Shown: piece after piece, positions 56,688 to 64,000 of the stretch
Numbering within the stretch: position 1 is the stretch's first letter
How the letters are laid out: each line of letters begins with the position of its first letter
Assembly: GCF_002197645.1 (NCBI RefSeq)
Contig: NZ_CP021874.1
Span: forward strand, 3,534,001 to 3,598,000
DNA length: 64,000 nucleotides
Reading direction: 5' to 3'
Source: Enterococcus wangshanyuanii
Lineage (GTDB): Bacteria > Bacillota > Bacilli > Lactobacillales > Enterococcaceae
The notes under the pieces: model-generated
Told to the model about the DNA's origin: nothing
Databases searched by the model: none
The model's input: the letters and a program-made list of their open reading frames with translations, nothing else
Program-made: the position numbers and the translations under genes

Positions 56688-57455
56688 GTGAAAATCAGTA
56701 TTCGACATCGCTATATCAAAAAAATTCCTGTACTGGAAGTTGTTGCAGAAGAAGAAAAAAACAAAGCTTTACCTCTAGTCATCTATTATCATGGCTGGCA
56801 GTCTGCTAAGGAATTATCATTGACTCAAGCACGAAAATTAGCGAGAAAAGGGATTCGGGTGATTTTACCGGATGCTATGAATCATGGGGAACGTAAAACT
56901 GGTCCAGTATCACCGATTCCTTCTGTGACATTTTGGTCAAGTATCCAATACAATATCATAGAATTTTCGCAGCTGATCCGTCATTTTGAAAAGCTTGAGC
57001 TGATCAAAAATAAGAAAATAGGTGTGGGCGGTGTTTCGATGGGCGGGATCACGACATGTGCTTTACTGACTCAACATCCAGAAATCAATACGGCAGCCTG
57101 TATGATGGGAACACCAGCCCCAATGCGCTATATTGAACGAGTAATGGAGCGAGCAGCTGAAATGGACTATTTTGTACCTAAGGATTTACCATTGCTGCAA
57201 AGTTGGGTCACGCATTATGATCTATCAAAAGCACCTGAAAAGATAGCTGAACGTCCTGTCTTATTCTGGCATGGAACGAAAGATCCTAAAATTCCCTATG
57301 AGGACATGGCAGATTTTTATCAACAGATCTCAGATGAAACGTATGCTCAAAACAGCCGTTTTCTGACTGGAGAAGGGGAAGGACATCTAGTGAAAGGTGA
57401 AATGATGGATGTTGTGGCGGAATGGTTTGAGGAGAATTTAATAGACAGAGACTAA
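56688..57455 (+). CDS. Alpha/beta hydrolase (prolyl-oligopeptidase/YitV-like esterase)
   Basis: The 255-residue enzyme starts at GTG 56688 after AAGGAGAGAT. It has the hydrolase triad: Ser in GVGGVSMGGITT (about residue 117), Asp in FWHGTKDPKIP (about 204) and His in GEGHLVKGE (about 236). YYHGWQSAKE (about 30-40) forms the oxyanion region. It resembles small intracellular esterases of the YitV/FrsA type; the substrate is not known. It follows the surface protein gene closely. Confidence 0.75.
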   Translation: MKISIRHRYIKKIPVLEVVAEEEKNKALPLVIYYHGWQSAKELSLTQARKLARKGIRVILPDAMNHGERKTGPVSPIPSVTFWSSIQYNIIEFSQLIRHFEKLELIKNKKIGVGGVSMGGITTCALLTQHPEINTAACMMGTPAPMRYIERVMERAAEMDYFVPKDLPLLQSWVTHYDLSKAPEKIAERPVLFWHGTKDPKIPYEDMADFYQQISDETYAQNSRFLTGEGEGHLVKGEMMDVVAEWFEENLIDRD

Positions 57456-57615
57456 AGCATTTTGCTCTGAGTAGCAAGAAGCAGCTTATTCAGATTTAGT
57501 GTGTGGAACAAAATCGATCATTCTTTTTGTTCCGCACTTTTTAAAATAGCTTGTTTTAATTCATTGAAAATATACGTCAATAATAGAAAATGAGGTTCAT
57601 TTCTTAGAAACACTC

Positions 57616-57644
57616 TTGACAAACTTTCACGTATTATGAATAAT
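57616..57644 (+). promoter_or_regulatory. Promoter of the MerR gene
   Basis: TTGACA (57616-57621), a 17-base spacer and AATAAT (57639-57644) precede the regulator gene by about 30 bases. Confidence 0.6.
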
Positions 57645-57675
57645 GTAAGGGGTTGCGTTTATTGGAGATAAGCAA

Positions 57676-58536
57676 ATGAATAAAATGGAAAACTGTACGA
57701 ATGTAAATCAAATGTACTCGATTGGTGAGGTAGCAAAGATTTGTAATGTTTCCCGCAAAACATTGCGTTTCTATGAACAATTAGGCTTATTGACACCAGA
57801 TCATGTTAGTTTGGAAAATGGTTATCGTTATTATACGGAGAAGACCATGAATTTGATTCCTGTCATCAAGTATTACAAGCAGATGGGCTTTAAGCTACAG
57901 GAAATGGGTAATGTGCAGAACACTGGAGACTATTTTTATCAAGAGACGAATTTTCTAACGAAGCTGTCTGAGTTAAAACGAGAAGAACAACGTATTCGTA
58001 ATAGTTATACAGCTGTCTCAGACTGGATCGGTTTGTTGAGAGAAGGATCGATTGCAATTGAAAATCAGCTGCAAAATGTCAATGTGAAATATTTGGATCG
58101 TGAAAGCTATGTCTTTATGGAGCAGGATTTTTGTTATAACTATATGGATGCGGTGATCAATATTCCTTGGGTCAATTATTTAGAGGAGCAGGATTGTGAA
58201 ATCACGGGTCCAGTGATTCTTCATTTCGAGAACTGTGAGGAGAAGATGGCCTGTAAGTCCCGTAAAATGAATGTGATGCAAAAACCTGTTAGTATTGCAA
58301 ATAGTGAGATGCCGACGACTTTTTTTGGTGGTCAGATGTTTTTATCCAGCTATTATTTAGGTGACCCGGCTGATATTTGTCAGCAATATAAAAAGATGTT
58401 GTTATGGGCAAAGGAACATGATTATCAATGCTCAGATGAGGTATATGAACGTTATGTGATCGATTATTGGTCTACTATGAATGTTGATAATTTTGTGATC
58501 GAACTGTTGATTCCAGCAGAAAAAAATAAAAAATAA
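57676..58536 (+). CDS. MerR-family activator with GyrI-like effector domain
   Basis: The 286-residue protein has an N-terminal MerR winged helix (SIGEVAKICNVSRKTLRFYE, then GLLTPDHVSLENGYRYYTEK), a linking coiled coil (about residues 85-125) and a C-terminal GyrI-like small-molecule domain (about 125-280: ESYVFMEQDFCYNYMDAVIN, then TFFGGQMFLSSYYLGDP). Such proteins activate promoters with over-long spacers. The neighbouring microcompartment operon has exactly such a promoter, so this regulator probably senses a pathway substrate or product and turns that operon on. Confidence 0.8.
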   Translation: MNKMENCTNVNQMYSIGEVAKICNVSRKTLRFYEQLGLLTPDHVSLENGYRYYTEKTMNLIPVIKYYKQMGFKLQEMGNVQNTGDYFYQETNFLTKLSELKREEQRIRNSYTAVSDWIGLLREGSIAIENQLQNVNVKYLDRESYVFMEQDFCYNYMDAVINIPWVNYLEEQDCEITGPVILHFENCEEKMACKSRKMNVMQKPVSIANSEMPTTFFGGQMFLSSYYLGDPADICQQYKKMLLWAKEHDYQCSDEVYERYVIDYWSTMNVDNFVIELLIPAEKNKK

Positions 58537-58545
58537 AACTTTTTA

Positions 58546-58599
58546 AATCGACTTGTATGAATTCTACGATCAGCTGGATTCGCACAAGTCGATTTTGAT
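58546..58599 (+). terminator. Terminator of the MerR gene
   Basis: AATCGACTTGT (58546-58556) pairs with ACAAGTCGATT (58584-58594), then TTGATT. Confidence 0.7.
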
Positions 58600-58623
58600 T
58601 AGAAAAGAGAGATTTATTTAAAG

Positions 58624-58650
58624 ATTCCCCTTAAGGGGAACCTTTTTGTT
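58624..58650 (+). terminator. Perfect 16-bp palindrome with T-run
   Basis: TTCCCCTTAAGGGGAA (58625-58640) is followed by CCTTTTTG. It is a second terminator; the core CCTTAAGG also appears in the MerR-type promoter at 58986, so it might alternatively bind the regulator. Confidence 0.55.
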
Positions 58651-58985
58651 TTGTTATAAAAAAAACGATAGTGTCCGTTGCGTAAATGATTTTATTTATA
58701 ATAGTGTTATTTTTATTTTGTGATTACATGCCTAAAGTGAAAATGTGAGCAAGGATAGTTTACCCACAAATCTTTCTTGTGAAAAAAACAACAAGTTCTG
58801 TATCAGCGAAAAAGGATGTTTCTTTTTCGACAAGTAAAATCAATCTAATTATCCAATTGTTATAAAACACGAGTTCTATTATATTTTCCGTACTATAACA
58901 GGTGTTGATTCTCAATTATGAGGAATAATTGAGAAAGGGAAGCTGTATTACCGAGTGAAAGATGTGTTTCAGAAAAAAAATCTTC

Positions 58986-59017
58986 TTGACTGCTCCCTTA
59001 AGGTAAGACTGTAAAGT
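58986..59017 (+). promoter_or_regulatory. MerR-type promoter of the microcompartment operon
   Basis: TTGACT (58986-58991) and TAAAGT (59012-59017) are separated by 20 bases, longer than the usual 17, and the dyad CCTTAAGG is centred in the spacer (CTCCCTTAAGGTAAG). This is the typical architecture activated by MerR proteins through DNA distortion. The region 58651-58985 on its left is AT-rich without genes. Confidence 0.65.
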
Positions 59018-59073
59018 GAGTGGTAGCAAGAAATGAAACCGTTTTACGGTAACTATTTTAGGAGGAAGCAACT

Positions 59074-59358
59074 ATGAAATACGATGCATTAGGAATGGTA
59101 GAAACAAAAGGATTGATTGGGTCGATCGAGGCAGCAGATGCGATGGTTAAAGCAGCAAATGTTTCTTTGATCGGGAAAGAATTTGTTGGCGGCGGAATCG
59201 TTACAGTAATGGTGCGCGGAGATGTGGGTGCAGTTAAAGCAGCGACTGATGCGGGGGCAAGTGCTGCTGAACGTGTAGGAGAGCTTTTATCCGTTCATGT
59301 GATTCCACGCCCACATGGTGAAGTGGAAAATATTTTGCCAGTAAATAAAGCCAAATAA
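59074..59358 (+). CDS. Microcompartment shell protein (BMC-H, EutM-like)
   Basis: The 94-residue protein has the single BMC domain ([20 protein letters not shown], then [20 protein letters not shown], then [20 protein letters not shown]) with the pore loop GGGIV and the C-terminal [10 protein letters not shown]. It assembles as hexagonal tiles in the shell of a choline-utilisation compartment, which traps acetaldehyde. Ribosome site TTAGGAGGAAGC. Confidence 0.92.
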   Translation: MKYDALGMVETKGLIGSIEAADAMVKAANVSLIGKEFVGGGIVTVMVRGDVGAVKAATDAGASAAERVGELLSVHVIPRPHGEVENILPVNKAK

Positions 59359-59377
59359 ATAGTTAGGGGAAACGTCA

Positions 59378-60388
59378 ATGAATAGTGAAAAAAGTATTCT
59401 GAGTACAAGTACAAATGCGGACCTAAAAATGAAAGAGGTCAGCAAAGGATTTCAAGTTAAGGGAATTACGAATGGACTAGTTTCTGGAATTACTTACGGA
59501 ATTTATTCTACTTTAGTTGTGGTTGCCAGTGGGTATGATCCGCTGATCAGTGCTGCGGGATTTTTAGCTGCACCATTTGTTTGTTCAGGTTTAAATGATT
59601 TTTTTGCTGGAATTTTTCTTTTATTTTATAACGCAAAGCATGGACGATTAAAGGAAATCATCCGCATGGTAAAAACCAAGCCAGGGAAAATGCTTGTGAT
59701 CGGGTTCTTATTAGGCGGTCCGATCGCAAATGGGGCTTATCTTGTTGGTCTAGCAATGGCTGGCGCTTATGCGATCCCAATTTCAGCTACCTGTAGTTTG
59801 TTCGGTGCATTGTTCTCATGGATTTTCTTAAAACAGAAGCCGACAGCCAGAATTATTTTGGGCATGGTGGTTTGTGTGATGGGTGCGATCGTGATCAATC
59901 TGGTCAAACCAGAAGGCGCACCGAATTTCACTTTAGGAATTATCTGTGCGTTGATTGCAGCTGTTTCGTGGGGCTTAGAAGGGGTCTTTTCAAGTTTCGG
60001 CGGTGCGATGATCGATACAGATGTAGCAGTCAATTTACGTGAATTAGTTTCTGGCTTGTTCGTAATGATTTTGGTTTTACCATTTGTTGGTGGTGTGGGC
60101 TTATTATTTAAAACGTTAGCAGCTGGAACACCAGTGATGTGGTTACTACTATCTGGACTAAGCGCAGGAATTTCTTTCTTAACTTGGTACAAAGCCAACG
60201 CGATGGTGGGGACAGCTGTCGGAATGTCGCTGAATGTAACGTATGCATTTTGGGGTGTCATCTTCAGTGTGATTTTCTTAGGTCAAACAGTTACACCAAC
60301 CATGGTGATTGGTTCGATCGTGATCGTCATCGGTGCGATTTTAGTGACGATGAATCCGTTGGACTTCTTCAGAAAGGGGGAAGCATAG
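59378..60388 (+). CDS. EamA/DMT-family transporter
   Basis: The 336-residue protein has about ten membrane segments in two repeats (VSGITYGIYSTLVVVASGYD, then IANGAYLVGLAMAGAYAIPI, then LGIICALIAAVSWGLEGVFS, then VGMSLNVTYAFWGVIFSVIF). Drug/metabolite superfamily carriers of this type are recurrent in choline microcompartment operons, where choline or a product such as trimethylamine is the likely cargo. Substrate is inferred from context. Confidence 0.75.
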   Translation: MNSEKSILSTSTNADLKMKEVSKGFQVKGITNGLVSGITYGIYSTLVVVASGYDPLISAAGFLAAPFVCSGLNDFFAGIFLLFYNAKHGRLKEIIRMVKTKPGKMLVIGFLLGGPIANGAYLVGLAMAGAYAIPISATCSLFGALFSWIFLKQKPTARIILGMVVCVMGAIVINLVKPEGAPNFTLGIICALIAAVSWGLEGVFSSFGGAMIDTDVAVNLRELVSGLFVMILVLPFVGGVGLLFKTLAAGTPVMWLLLSGLSAGISFLTWYKANAMVGTAVGMSLNVTYAFWGVIFSVIFLGQTVTPTMVIGSIVIVIGAILVTMNPLDFFRKGEA

Positions 60389-60673
60389 ATGCTTTTACCT
60401 AGTCGGACAGCTGTATTGAATCAAATGTATGATCAAAGAGAGTTAGATGTGAAGAAGATCATGGAGGAATTGAAACCTCAGTATGGGCATGAGAAGCAGT
60501 TTAATGAGAAATTGTATTTAGAGCATTTGATGGCGTTAGAAGCAAATGGTTTAGTTGAATTGACGAATTATTGTTTAGATGATCAAGAAGAATTGATTAT
60601 GTCGTATACGATCACAGAGGAAGGTCGAACGACAGTTGAGAAATATGTAGATAAAGTATATCGAGTGATGTAG
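60389..60673 (+). CDS. 94-residue helical protein of the cut operon
   Basis: It begins immediately after the transporter stop with AAGGGGG just upstream. The product (TAVLNQMYDQRELDVKKIME, then LYLEHLMALEANGLVELTNY) looks like a small winged-helix (PadR/MarR-size) or structural protein; the SYTITEEGRTTVEKYV end resembles a winged-helix wing. A regulatory role in the operon is possible but unproven. Confidence 0.5.
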   Translation: MLLPSRTAVLNQMYDQRELDVKKIMEELKPQYGHEKQFNEKLYLEHLMALEANGLVELTNYCLDDQEELIMSYTITEEGRTTVEKYVDKVYRVM

Positions 60674-61057
60674 TGATTTGATTTGTTATGTAGAGAAATT
60701 TCTCCGAGAGAATATGAATTGTGAATGAGCCAAAGATGTCTCAGTCATGATTTACTATTTTTCTTTCAAATTTATTGAGTCAACTTGGCTCTTTGATTGT
60801 TCAGCTTCATGGGCTAGCTCTTCGGAAAAAAGACAAAATTGGTTTGTGACAAAGAGAGTCACAATCAAATTTTCCTATTTTTCAGTCAGAGCTGAACGAG
60901 CCTACTTAACCTTTAGTTTATCTAGCTTCATGGGCTAGCTCTTCGGAAAAAAGACAAAATTGGTTTGTGACAGAGAGAGTCACAATCAAATTTTCCTATT
61001 TTTCAGTCAGAGCTGAACGAGCCCATTCAGCTTTTATTTCAGAAATGGGGGATTGTA
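60674..61057. repeat. Duplicated long-hairpin repeat inside the cut operon
   Basis: Two copies of a ~100-bp unit lie at 60803-60902 and 60924-61023 (121-bp period, apparently one mismatch, AAAGAG versus AGAGAG). Each folds as a long hairpin: GGGCT-AGCTCT at one end pairs with AGAGCT-gaacg-AGCCC at the other, and an inner stem pairs AAAATTGG-TTTGTGAC with GTCACAATCAAATTTT. A diverged smaller hairpin, GAGCCAAAGA...TTGGCTC (60727-60792), precedes them. AGCTGAA...TTCAGCT with TTTATTTC at 61011-61040 is terminator-like. The frame at 60747-60938 is an artefact of the repeat. Confidence 0.7.
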
Positions 61058-61354
61058 TTGGTTTATCGTGGTGAGGAGGCGTTGGGGCTTATTGAGACTG
61101 TTGGTCTGGTTCCGGCGTTGAAAGCGTGTGATGAGATGTTGAAGGCAGCAGATGTTGAGCTGGTTTCATATGAAAATATTGGTTCTACTTTAGTTACGAT
61201 CATGGTCAAGGGGGATGTTGCTGCTGTTGAAGCTTCGGTTTCAGCAGGTGCTCGAGCAGCTGAAGCGATCGGCACTTTGACTGCGCAAAATGTGATGCCA
61301 AGACCGATTCCGTCTGTTGGGGACATTGTTTCTGTCCATGCAATAGATGTGTAG
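61058..61354 (+). CDS. Microcompartment shell protein (BMC-H)
   Basis: The 98-residue protein starts at TTG after ATGGGGGATTG. It carries the BMC fold (ALGLIETVGLVPALKACDEM, then DVELVSYENIGSTLVTIMVK, then GDVAAVEASVSAGARAAEAI). The pore loop is YENIGST in place of the GGGIV of the first shell protein, so the two tiles differ in pore character. It is the first gene after the hairpin repeats. Confidence 0.9.
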   Translation: MVYRGEEALGLIETVGLVPALKACDEMLKAADVELVSYENIGSTLVTIMVKGDVAAVEASVSAGARAAEAIGTLTAQNVMPRPIPSVGDIVSVHAIDV

Positions 61355-61370
61355 ATAGAGGGGGAAACAA

Positions 61371-61694
61371 ATGAAAACCTTTGAAGCGATTGGAGCCATT
61401 GAGACATTTGGCTTAGTGTTTGTCTTAGAAGCGTGTGATGCGATGTGTAAAGCGGCAGATGTTGAATTAGTTGGATATGAAAATGTCGCGTCCGGGTATA
61501 TTTCAGTCATTGTGCAAGGAGATGTAGCTGCTTGCCAATCTGCTGTTGATGCAGGGATCAAAGCAGTTGAAAATTTAGGTGCGGAGGTCTATAGCTCAGT
61601 TGTGATCGCTGGTCCGCATATCGATTTGAATAAAATTATCAACCGTTATCAGTTAAATAGCCTTTTATCTGAAGAGGAGGGAGATGCAGTTTAG
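61371..61694 (+). CDS. Microcompartment shell protein (BMC-H, third copy)
   Basis: The 107-residue protein follows AGAGGGGGAAAC. It has a BMC domain (FEAIGAIETFGLVFVLEACD, then KAADVELVGYENVASGYISV, then VQGDVAACQSAVDAGIKAVE) and a C-terminal extension (IDLNKIINRYQLNSLLSEEE) that may bind a cargo enzyme. It abuts the aldehyde dehydrogenase homologue. Confidence 0.88.
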   Translation: MKTFEAIGAIETFGLVFVLEACDAMCKAADVELVGYENVASGYISVIVQGDVAACQSAVDAGIKAVENLGAEVYSSVVIAGPHIDLNKIINRYQLNSLLSEEEGDAV

Positions 61695-63122
61695 ATGCAG
61701 CAAATAGATAAAGATCTGTTATCGATACAAGAAGCGCGGATTTTAGTAGAAACAGCCAGAGATGCACATTATTTGATCAAAGATTACGGACAAAAGCATT
61801 TTGATCAAATCCTCAAACAGCTACTGGAGCAAATAAAACCTGAAATTAGTGGATTCGTTACATCTGAAATGAATGAAACGAAGTTAGGTAATTCAAAAGA
61901 TACAGAAGCTTTGGTCAATCAATTTCTAGAAGCGTTGGCGGAAGAGTTGCCAAGGCAACAATGTATTGGAGCGCTTGCGAAAGATTCTGCGGGGAATATT
62001 TTACAAGTGGGTGTACCAGTCGGTGTGATACCTGTCATTTTATCAAACGAAAATATTGTATTGAATACATTATATAGCTTGATTATCGGTATTAAATCAG
62101 GGAATGCACTAGTGGTGATTCCTCATCCGAATGCATGTAAGACAACGTATCAAATCGTCAAAAAAGTGAAGCAACTTTGCGAATCAAACGGTTTACCAAA
62201 AGGCTGTTTAGCTTGCTTAGAGCAAGTGACGGAAAATAGTGTACAAGAAGTGTTGAACCATCAAGATACTGCGATGATTTTGGTTATCGGAAATTCAAAA
62301 TATACAAACGCGACCACCAACCAAAAACCAATTATTTATGGCAGTTCAGGCGCGACACCTGTTTTTATCGAACGCTCGGCATCGATTAAATCGGCCGTAG
62401 ATGCAATCATTCAAAGTCGCTCTTTTGATGGTGGGTTATTACCTGGCGCAGAACAATATTTGATTGCAGAAAGTGTGATCGCTTCAGAAGTAAAAACGAT
62501 GATGAAACAGTCTGGGGCTCATTTTTTATCTAAGGAAGAAGAGCTTAAACTTTTACATCTACTTCAGCCAAAAGAGAATCAGATCAATCCAAAGTGCATT
62601 GGTAAAAGTGCATTTTGGTTAGCACAACAGGCTGGCTTCTCCGTTGGATCACAAATCAAAGTGTTAGTTTCGGAACAACAATACCTTCATGAAGAAGACC
62701 CGTTTACTAATGAAATGAAATGCCCGGTGTTAGCTTTTTATTTGGAACCAGATTGGATCCATGCTTGTGAAAAATCAATTCGTCTATTGAAAGAGAAAAA
62801 TCATGGTCACTCTTTAGCGATTCATTCCCAAAATACGACAATTCTAAATGAATTTGCTTTAAAAAAACCAGTGGGAAGAATGATTGTCAATGCACCAGCA
62901 GGATTTGCCAGTCTTGGGCTGAACTCTAACTTACCGTTATCGGTTATCTTAGGTGGGTTTACGACAGGGCGAGGAATCAGTGCTAAAAATATCACAGCAG
63001 CTGATCTAACCTATAAACGACAAATCAGCTATCCGACACAGATCGATGTGCCTATGGTAGCCTCAGAAACTATTGATAAAGAACTATTAGAAAAAGTGTT
63101 AAAGAAAATATTGGAAAAATAA
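61695..63122 (+). CDS. Aldehyde dehydrogenase homologue lacking the catalytic cysteine
   Basis: The 475-residue protein has the CoA-acylating aldehyde dehydrogenase plan: N-terminal targeting-like helix, DSAGNILQVGVPVGVIPVIL, then NALVVIPHPNACKTTYQIVK, and a Rossmann part IYGSSGATPVFIERSASIKS. Where EutE-like enzymes have FDNN-x-x-C-A-x-E, this one has FDGGLLPGAEQ, so the catalytic Cys (about residue 252) is replaced by Pro. A structural or regulatory role is possible. Some choline clusters carry two aldehyde dehydrogenase genes, and the active one may lie beyond the window. Confidence 0.75.
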   Translation: MQQIDKDLLSIQEARILVETARDAHYLIKDYGQKHFDQILKQLLEQIKPEISGFVTSEMNETKLGNSKDTEALVNQFLEALAEELPRQQCIGALAKDSAGNILQVGVPVGVIPVILSNENIVLNTLYSLIIGIKSGNALVVIPHPNACKTTYQIVKKVKQLCESNGLPKGCLACLEQVTENSVQEVLNHQDTAMILVIGNSKYTNATTNQKPIIYGSSGATPVFIERSASIKSAVDAIIQSRSFDGGLLPGAEQYLIAESVIASEVKTMMKQSGAHFLSKEEELKLLHLLQPKENQINPKCIGKSAFWLAQQAGFSVGSQIKVLVSEQQYLHEEDPFTNEMKCPVLAFYLEPDWIHACEKSIRLLKEKNHGHSLAIHSQNTTILNEFALKKPVGRMIVNAPAGFASLGLNSNLPLSVILGGFTTGRGISAKNITAADLTYKRQISYPTQIDVPMVASETIDKELLEKVLKKILEK

Positions 63123-63146
63123 AATGGCGTAAAGTGAGGGAATAAA

Positions 63147-64000
63147 ATGGATATCAAAGAGTTTTCAGCAAAACTAGCTGAAGCAACCAAAGAATTAAGT
63201 CCGGAAGAACAAACGGCACTGATGAAAATGTTTGCGACTGTTTCAGACGACTTAAATACTCCAGGCTCAACGAGCGGTGGATTTGCAGCTGCTGGTCAAA
63301 CGACGATTCCAGCAGGAATCACTCCTCGTTTAGAGGCACTAAAAGAAAACTACTTAAAACAAGTGCCGACGATCACCACTCATAGAGCGAGAGTGATCAC
63401 AGAAATTGCGAAAGAAAATCCGGGAATGCCTAAGAATATTTTAAGAGCAAAATCATTCAAACGCTGCTGTGAAACAGCACCTTTAGTAATTCAAGATAAT
63501 GAGCTGATCGTTGGTGCTCCTAATGGTGCTCCTCGTGCGGGTTCTTTTTCACCAGATATCGCATGGCGTTGGATGGAAGAAGAAATCGAAACGATTTCCA
63601 ACCGTCCGCAAGATCCATTCTTCATTTCTGATGAAGACAAGAAAATCATGAGAGAAGAACTATTTCCATTTTGGAAAGGAAAATCCATCGACGAATATTG
63701 CGAAGATCAGTTTCGTGAAGCAGGCGTTTGGGAACTATCAGGAGAGTCTTTTGTCTCTGATTGTTCCTACCATCAATTAAATGGCGGTGGTGATTCAAAT
63801 CCAGGTTATGACGTGATCTTGATGAAAAAAGGGATGCTGGACATTCAAAAGGAAGCGCAAGAGCAGCTTGAAAAAATGGATTATGAAAACCCGGAAGATA
63901 TCGAAAAAATTTATTTTTATAAATCCATCATTGATACAGCAGAAGGTGTCATGATCTATGCACGCAGAATGTCGGAGTACGCTGCACAGTTGGCGCAAAG
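63147..64000 (+). CDS. cutC: Choline trimethylamine-lyase CutC (5' part, runs off the window)
   Basis: An open frame from ATG 63147 (after GTGAGGGAATAAA) runs to the window end. It starts with [20 protein letters not shown], a short helix that may target the enzyme to the shell. It continues with [20 protein letters not shown], then [20 protein letters not shown], then [20 protein letters not shown] and [13 protein letters not shown], which are CutC features of the glycyl-radical enzyme family. The active-site Cys and glycyl-radical loop lie outside. It cleaves choline to trimethylamine and acetaldehyde; the activator CutD should follow downstream. Confidence 0.92.
   Translation, partial: MDIKEFSAKLAEATKELSPEEQTALMKMFATVSDDLNTPGSTSGGFAAAGQTTIPAGITPRLEALKENYLKQVPTITTHRARVITEIAKENPGMPKNILRAKSFKRCCETAPLVIQDNELIVGAPNGAPRAGSFSPDIAWRWMEEEIETISNRPQDPFFISDEDKKIMREELFPFWKGKSIDEYCEDQFREAGVWELSGESFVSDCSYHQLNGGGDSNPGYDVILMKKGMLDIQKEAQEQLEKMDYENPEDIEKIYFYKSIIDTAEGVMIYARRMSEYAAQLAQ

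Noticed and set aside
59767..60261. 164-codon minus-strand frame opposite the transporter
   Set aside because: The plus frame is an obvious ten-helix transporter; the reverse frame is low-complexity Pro/Thr/Ile and has no start signal.
60747..60938. 63-codon frame across the hairpin repeats
   Set aside because: It is created by the repeat itself and has no ribosome site; the second repeat copy is not read in an equivalent frame.
60727..61040. ANTAR/EutV-type dual hairpins
   Set aside because: The loops do not show the small hexaloop pattern I would expect, and the stems are far longer, so I do not call them an antiterminator target.
1..64000. tRNA, rRNA or known riboswitch
   Set aside because: No cloverleaf, rRNA segment or riboswitch core was recognised on reading either strand; a covariance search would be needed to exclude weak ones.

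Overview
This is low-GC Gram-positive DNA with strong ribosome binding sites. Its gene content (LXG/WXG100 type VII secretion substrates, a short hydrophobic type I toxin-like peptide, an SPP1/HK97-like siphophage, a choline-utilisation microcompartment operon) points to an Enterococcus-like lactic acid bacterium. The species cannot be fixed from the sequence.

The window has three parts. (1) 1-13037 is most of a small integrative element whose left end and integrase lie outside the window. It carries a type I toxin-antitoxin-like locus, divergent HTH regulators sharing TAGAG-N4-CTCTA operators, a string of small genes, an origin-like region with a HUH rolling-circle Rep, an ArpU/sigma-region-4-like regulator, a GC-rich packaging-site-like stretch, and then cargo. 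The cargo is a membrane protein, an LXG toxin cassette (WXG100-like protein, coiled-coil partner, toxin, immunity candidate), a zinc-ribbon protein and an Abi_2/HEPN abortive infection gene preceded by a structured leader. With no conjugation or virion genes, it looks most like a phage satellite (PICI-like) or a mobilisable island. (2) 13018-53944 is an apparently complete 40.9 kb temperate siphophage: integrase, lipoprotein, ImmA, CI-like repressor, Cro-like protein; early genes including a nucleoside-deoxyribosyltransferase/TIR-like protein, an RNA ligase, a Spo11/TOPRIM protein, a SNF2 helicase, a RecB-like nuclease fused to a Sak4-like ATPase, a DUF669 ssDNA-binding protein, a family B DNA polymerase and a primase-helicase; an iteron cluster; a late regulator; terminase, portal, head and tail genes with a -1 frameshifted tail chaperone; a GDPD-bearing fibre; holin and endolysin; and three accessory genes before attR. 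(3) 53945-64000 is chromosome: the rpmG terminator, small membrane genes, a flavin-reductase-fold protein, a surface protein, an alpha/beta hydrolase, a MerR regulator and the first half of a choline (cut) microcompartment operon ending inside cutC.

The 20-bp core repeated at 13018 and 53925 encodes the end of ribosomal protein L33 (His-Arg-Glu-Thr-Lys-stop), so the attachment site is the 3' end of rpmG. A pair of 9-bp arm-type repeats at 12-bp spacing (TTGATGTAG) lies at both prophage ends. A differently spelled pair with the same 12-bp spacing (TTGACCTTGA) lies left of the 13018 core. I therefore read the left element and the prophage as two elements integrated in tandem at one rpmG site, each bringing a replacement terminator.

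In the chromosomal part, the MerR gene faces a promoter at 58986-59017 with a 20-bp spacer and a central CCTTAAGG dyad, the architecture MerR proteins activate. It probably switches on the downstream operon of shell proteins, transporter, an aldehyde dehydrogenase homologue lacking its catalytic cysteine, and CutC. Two nearly identical ~100-bp long hairpins sit inside that operon.
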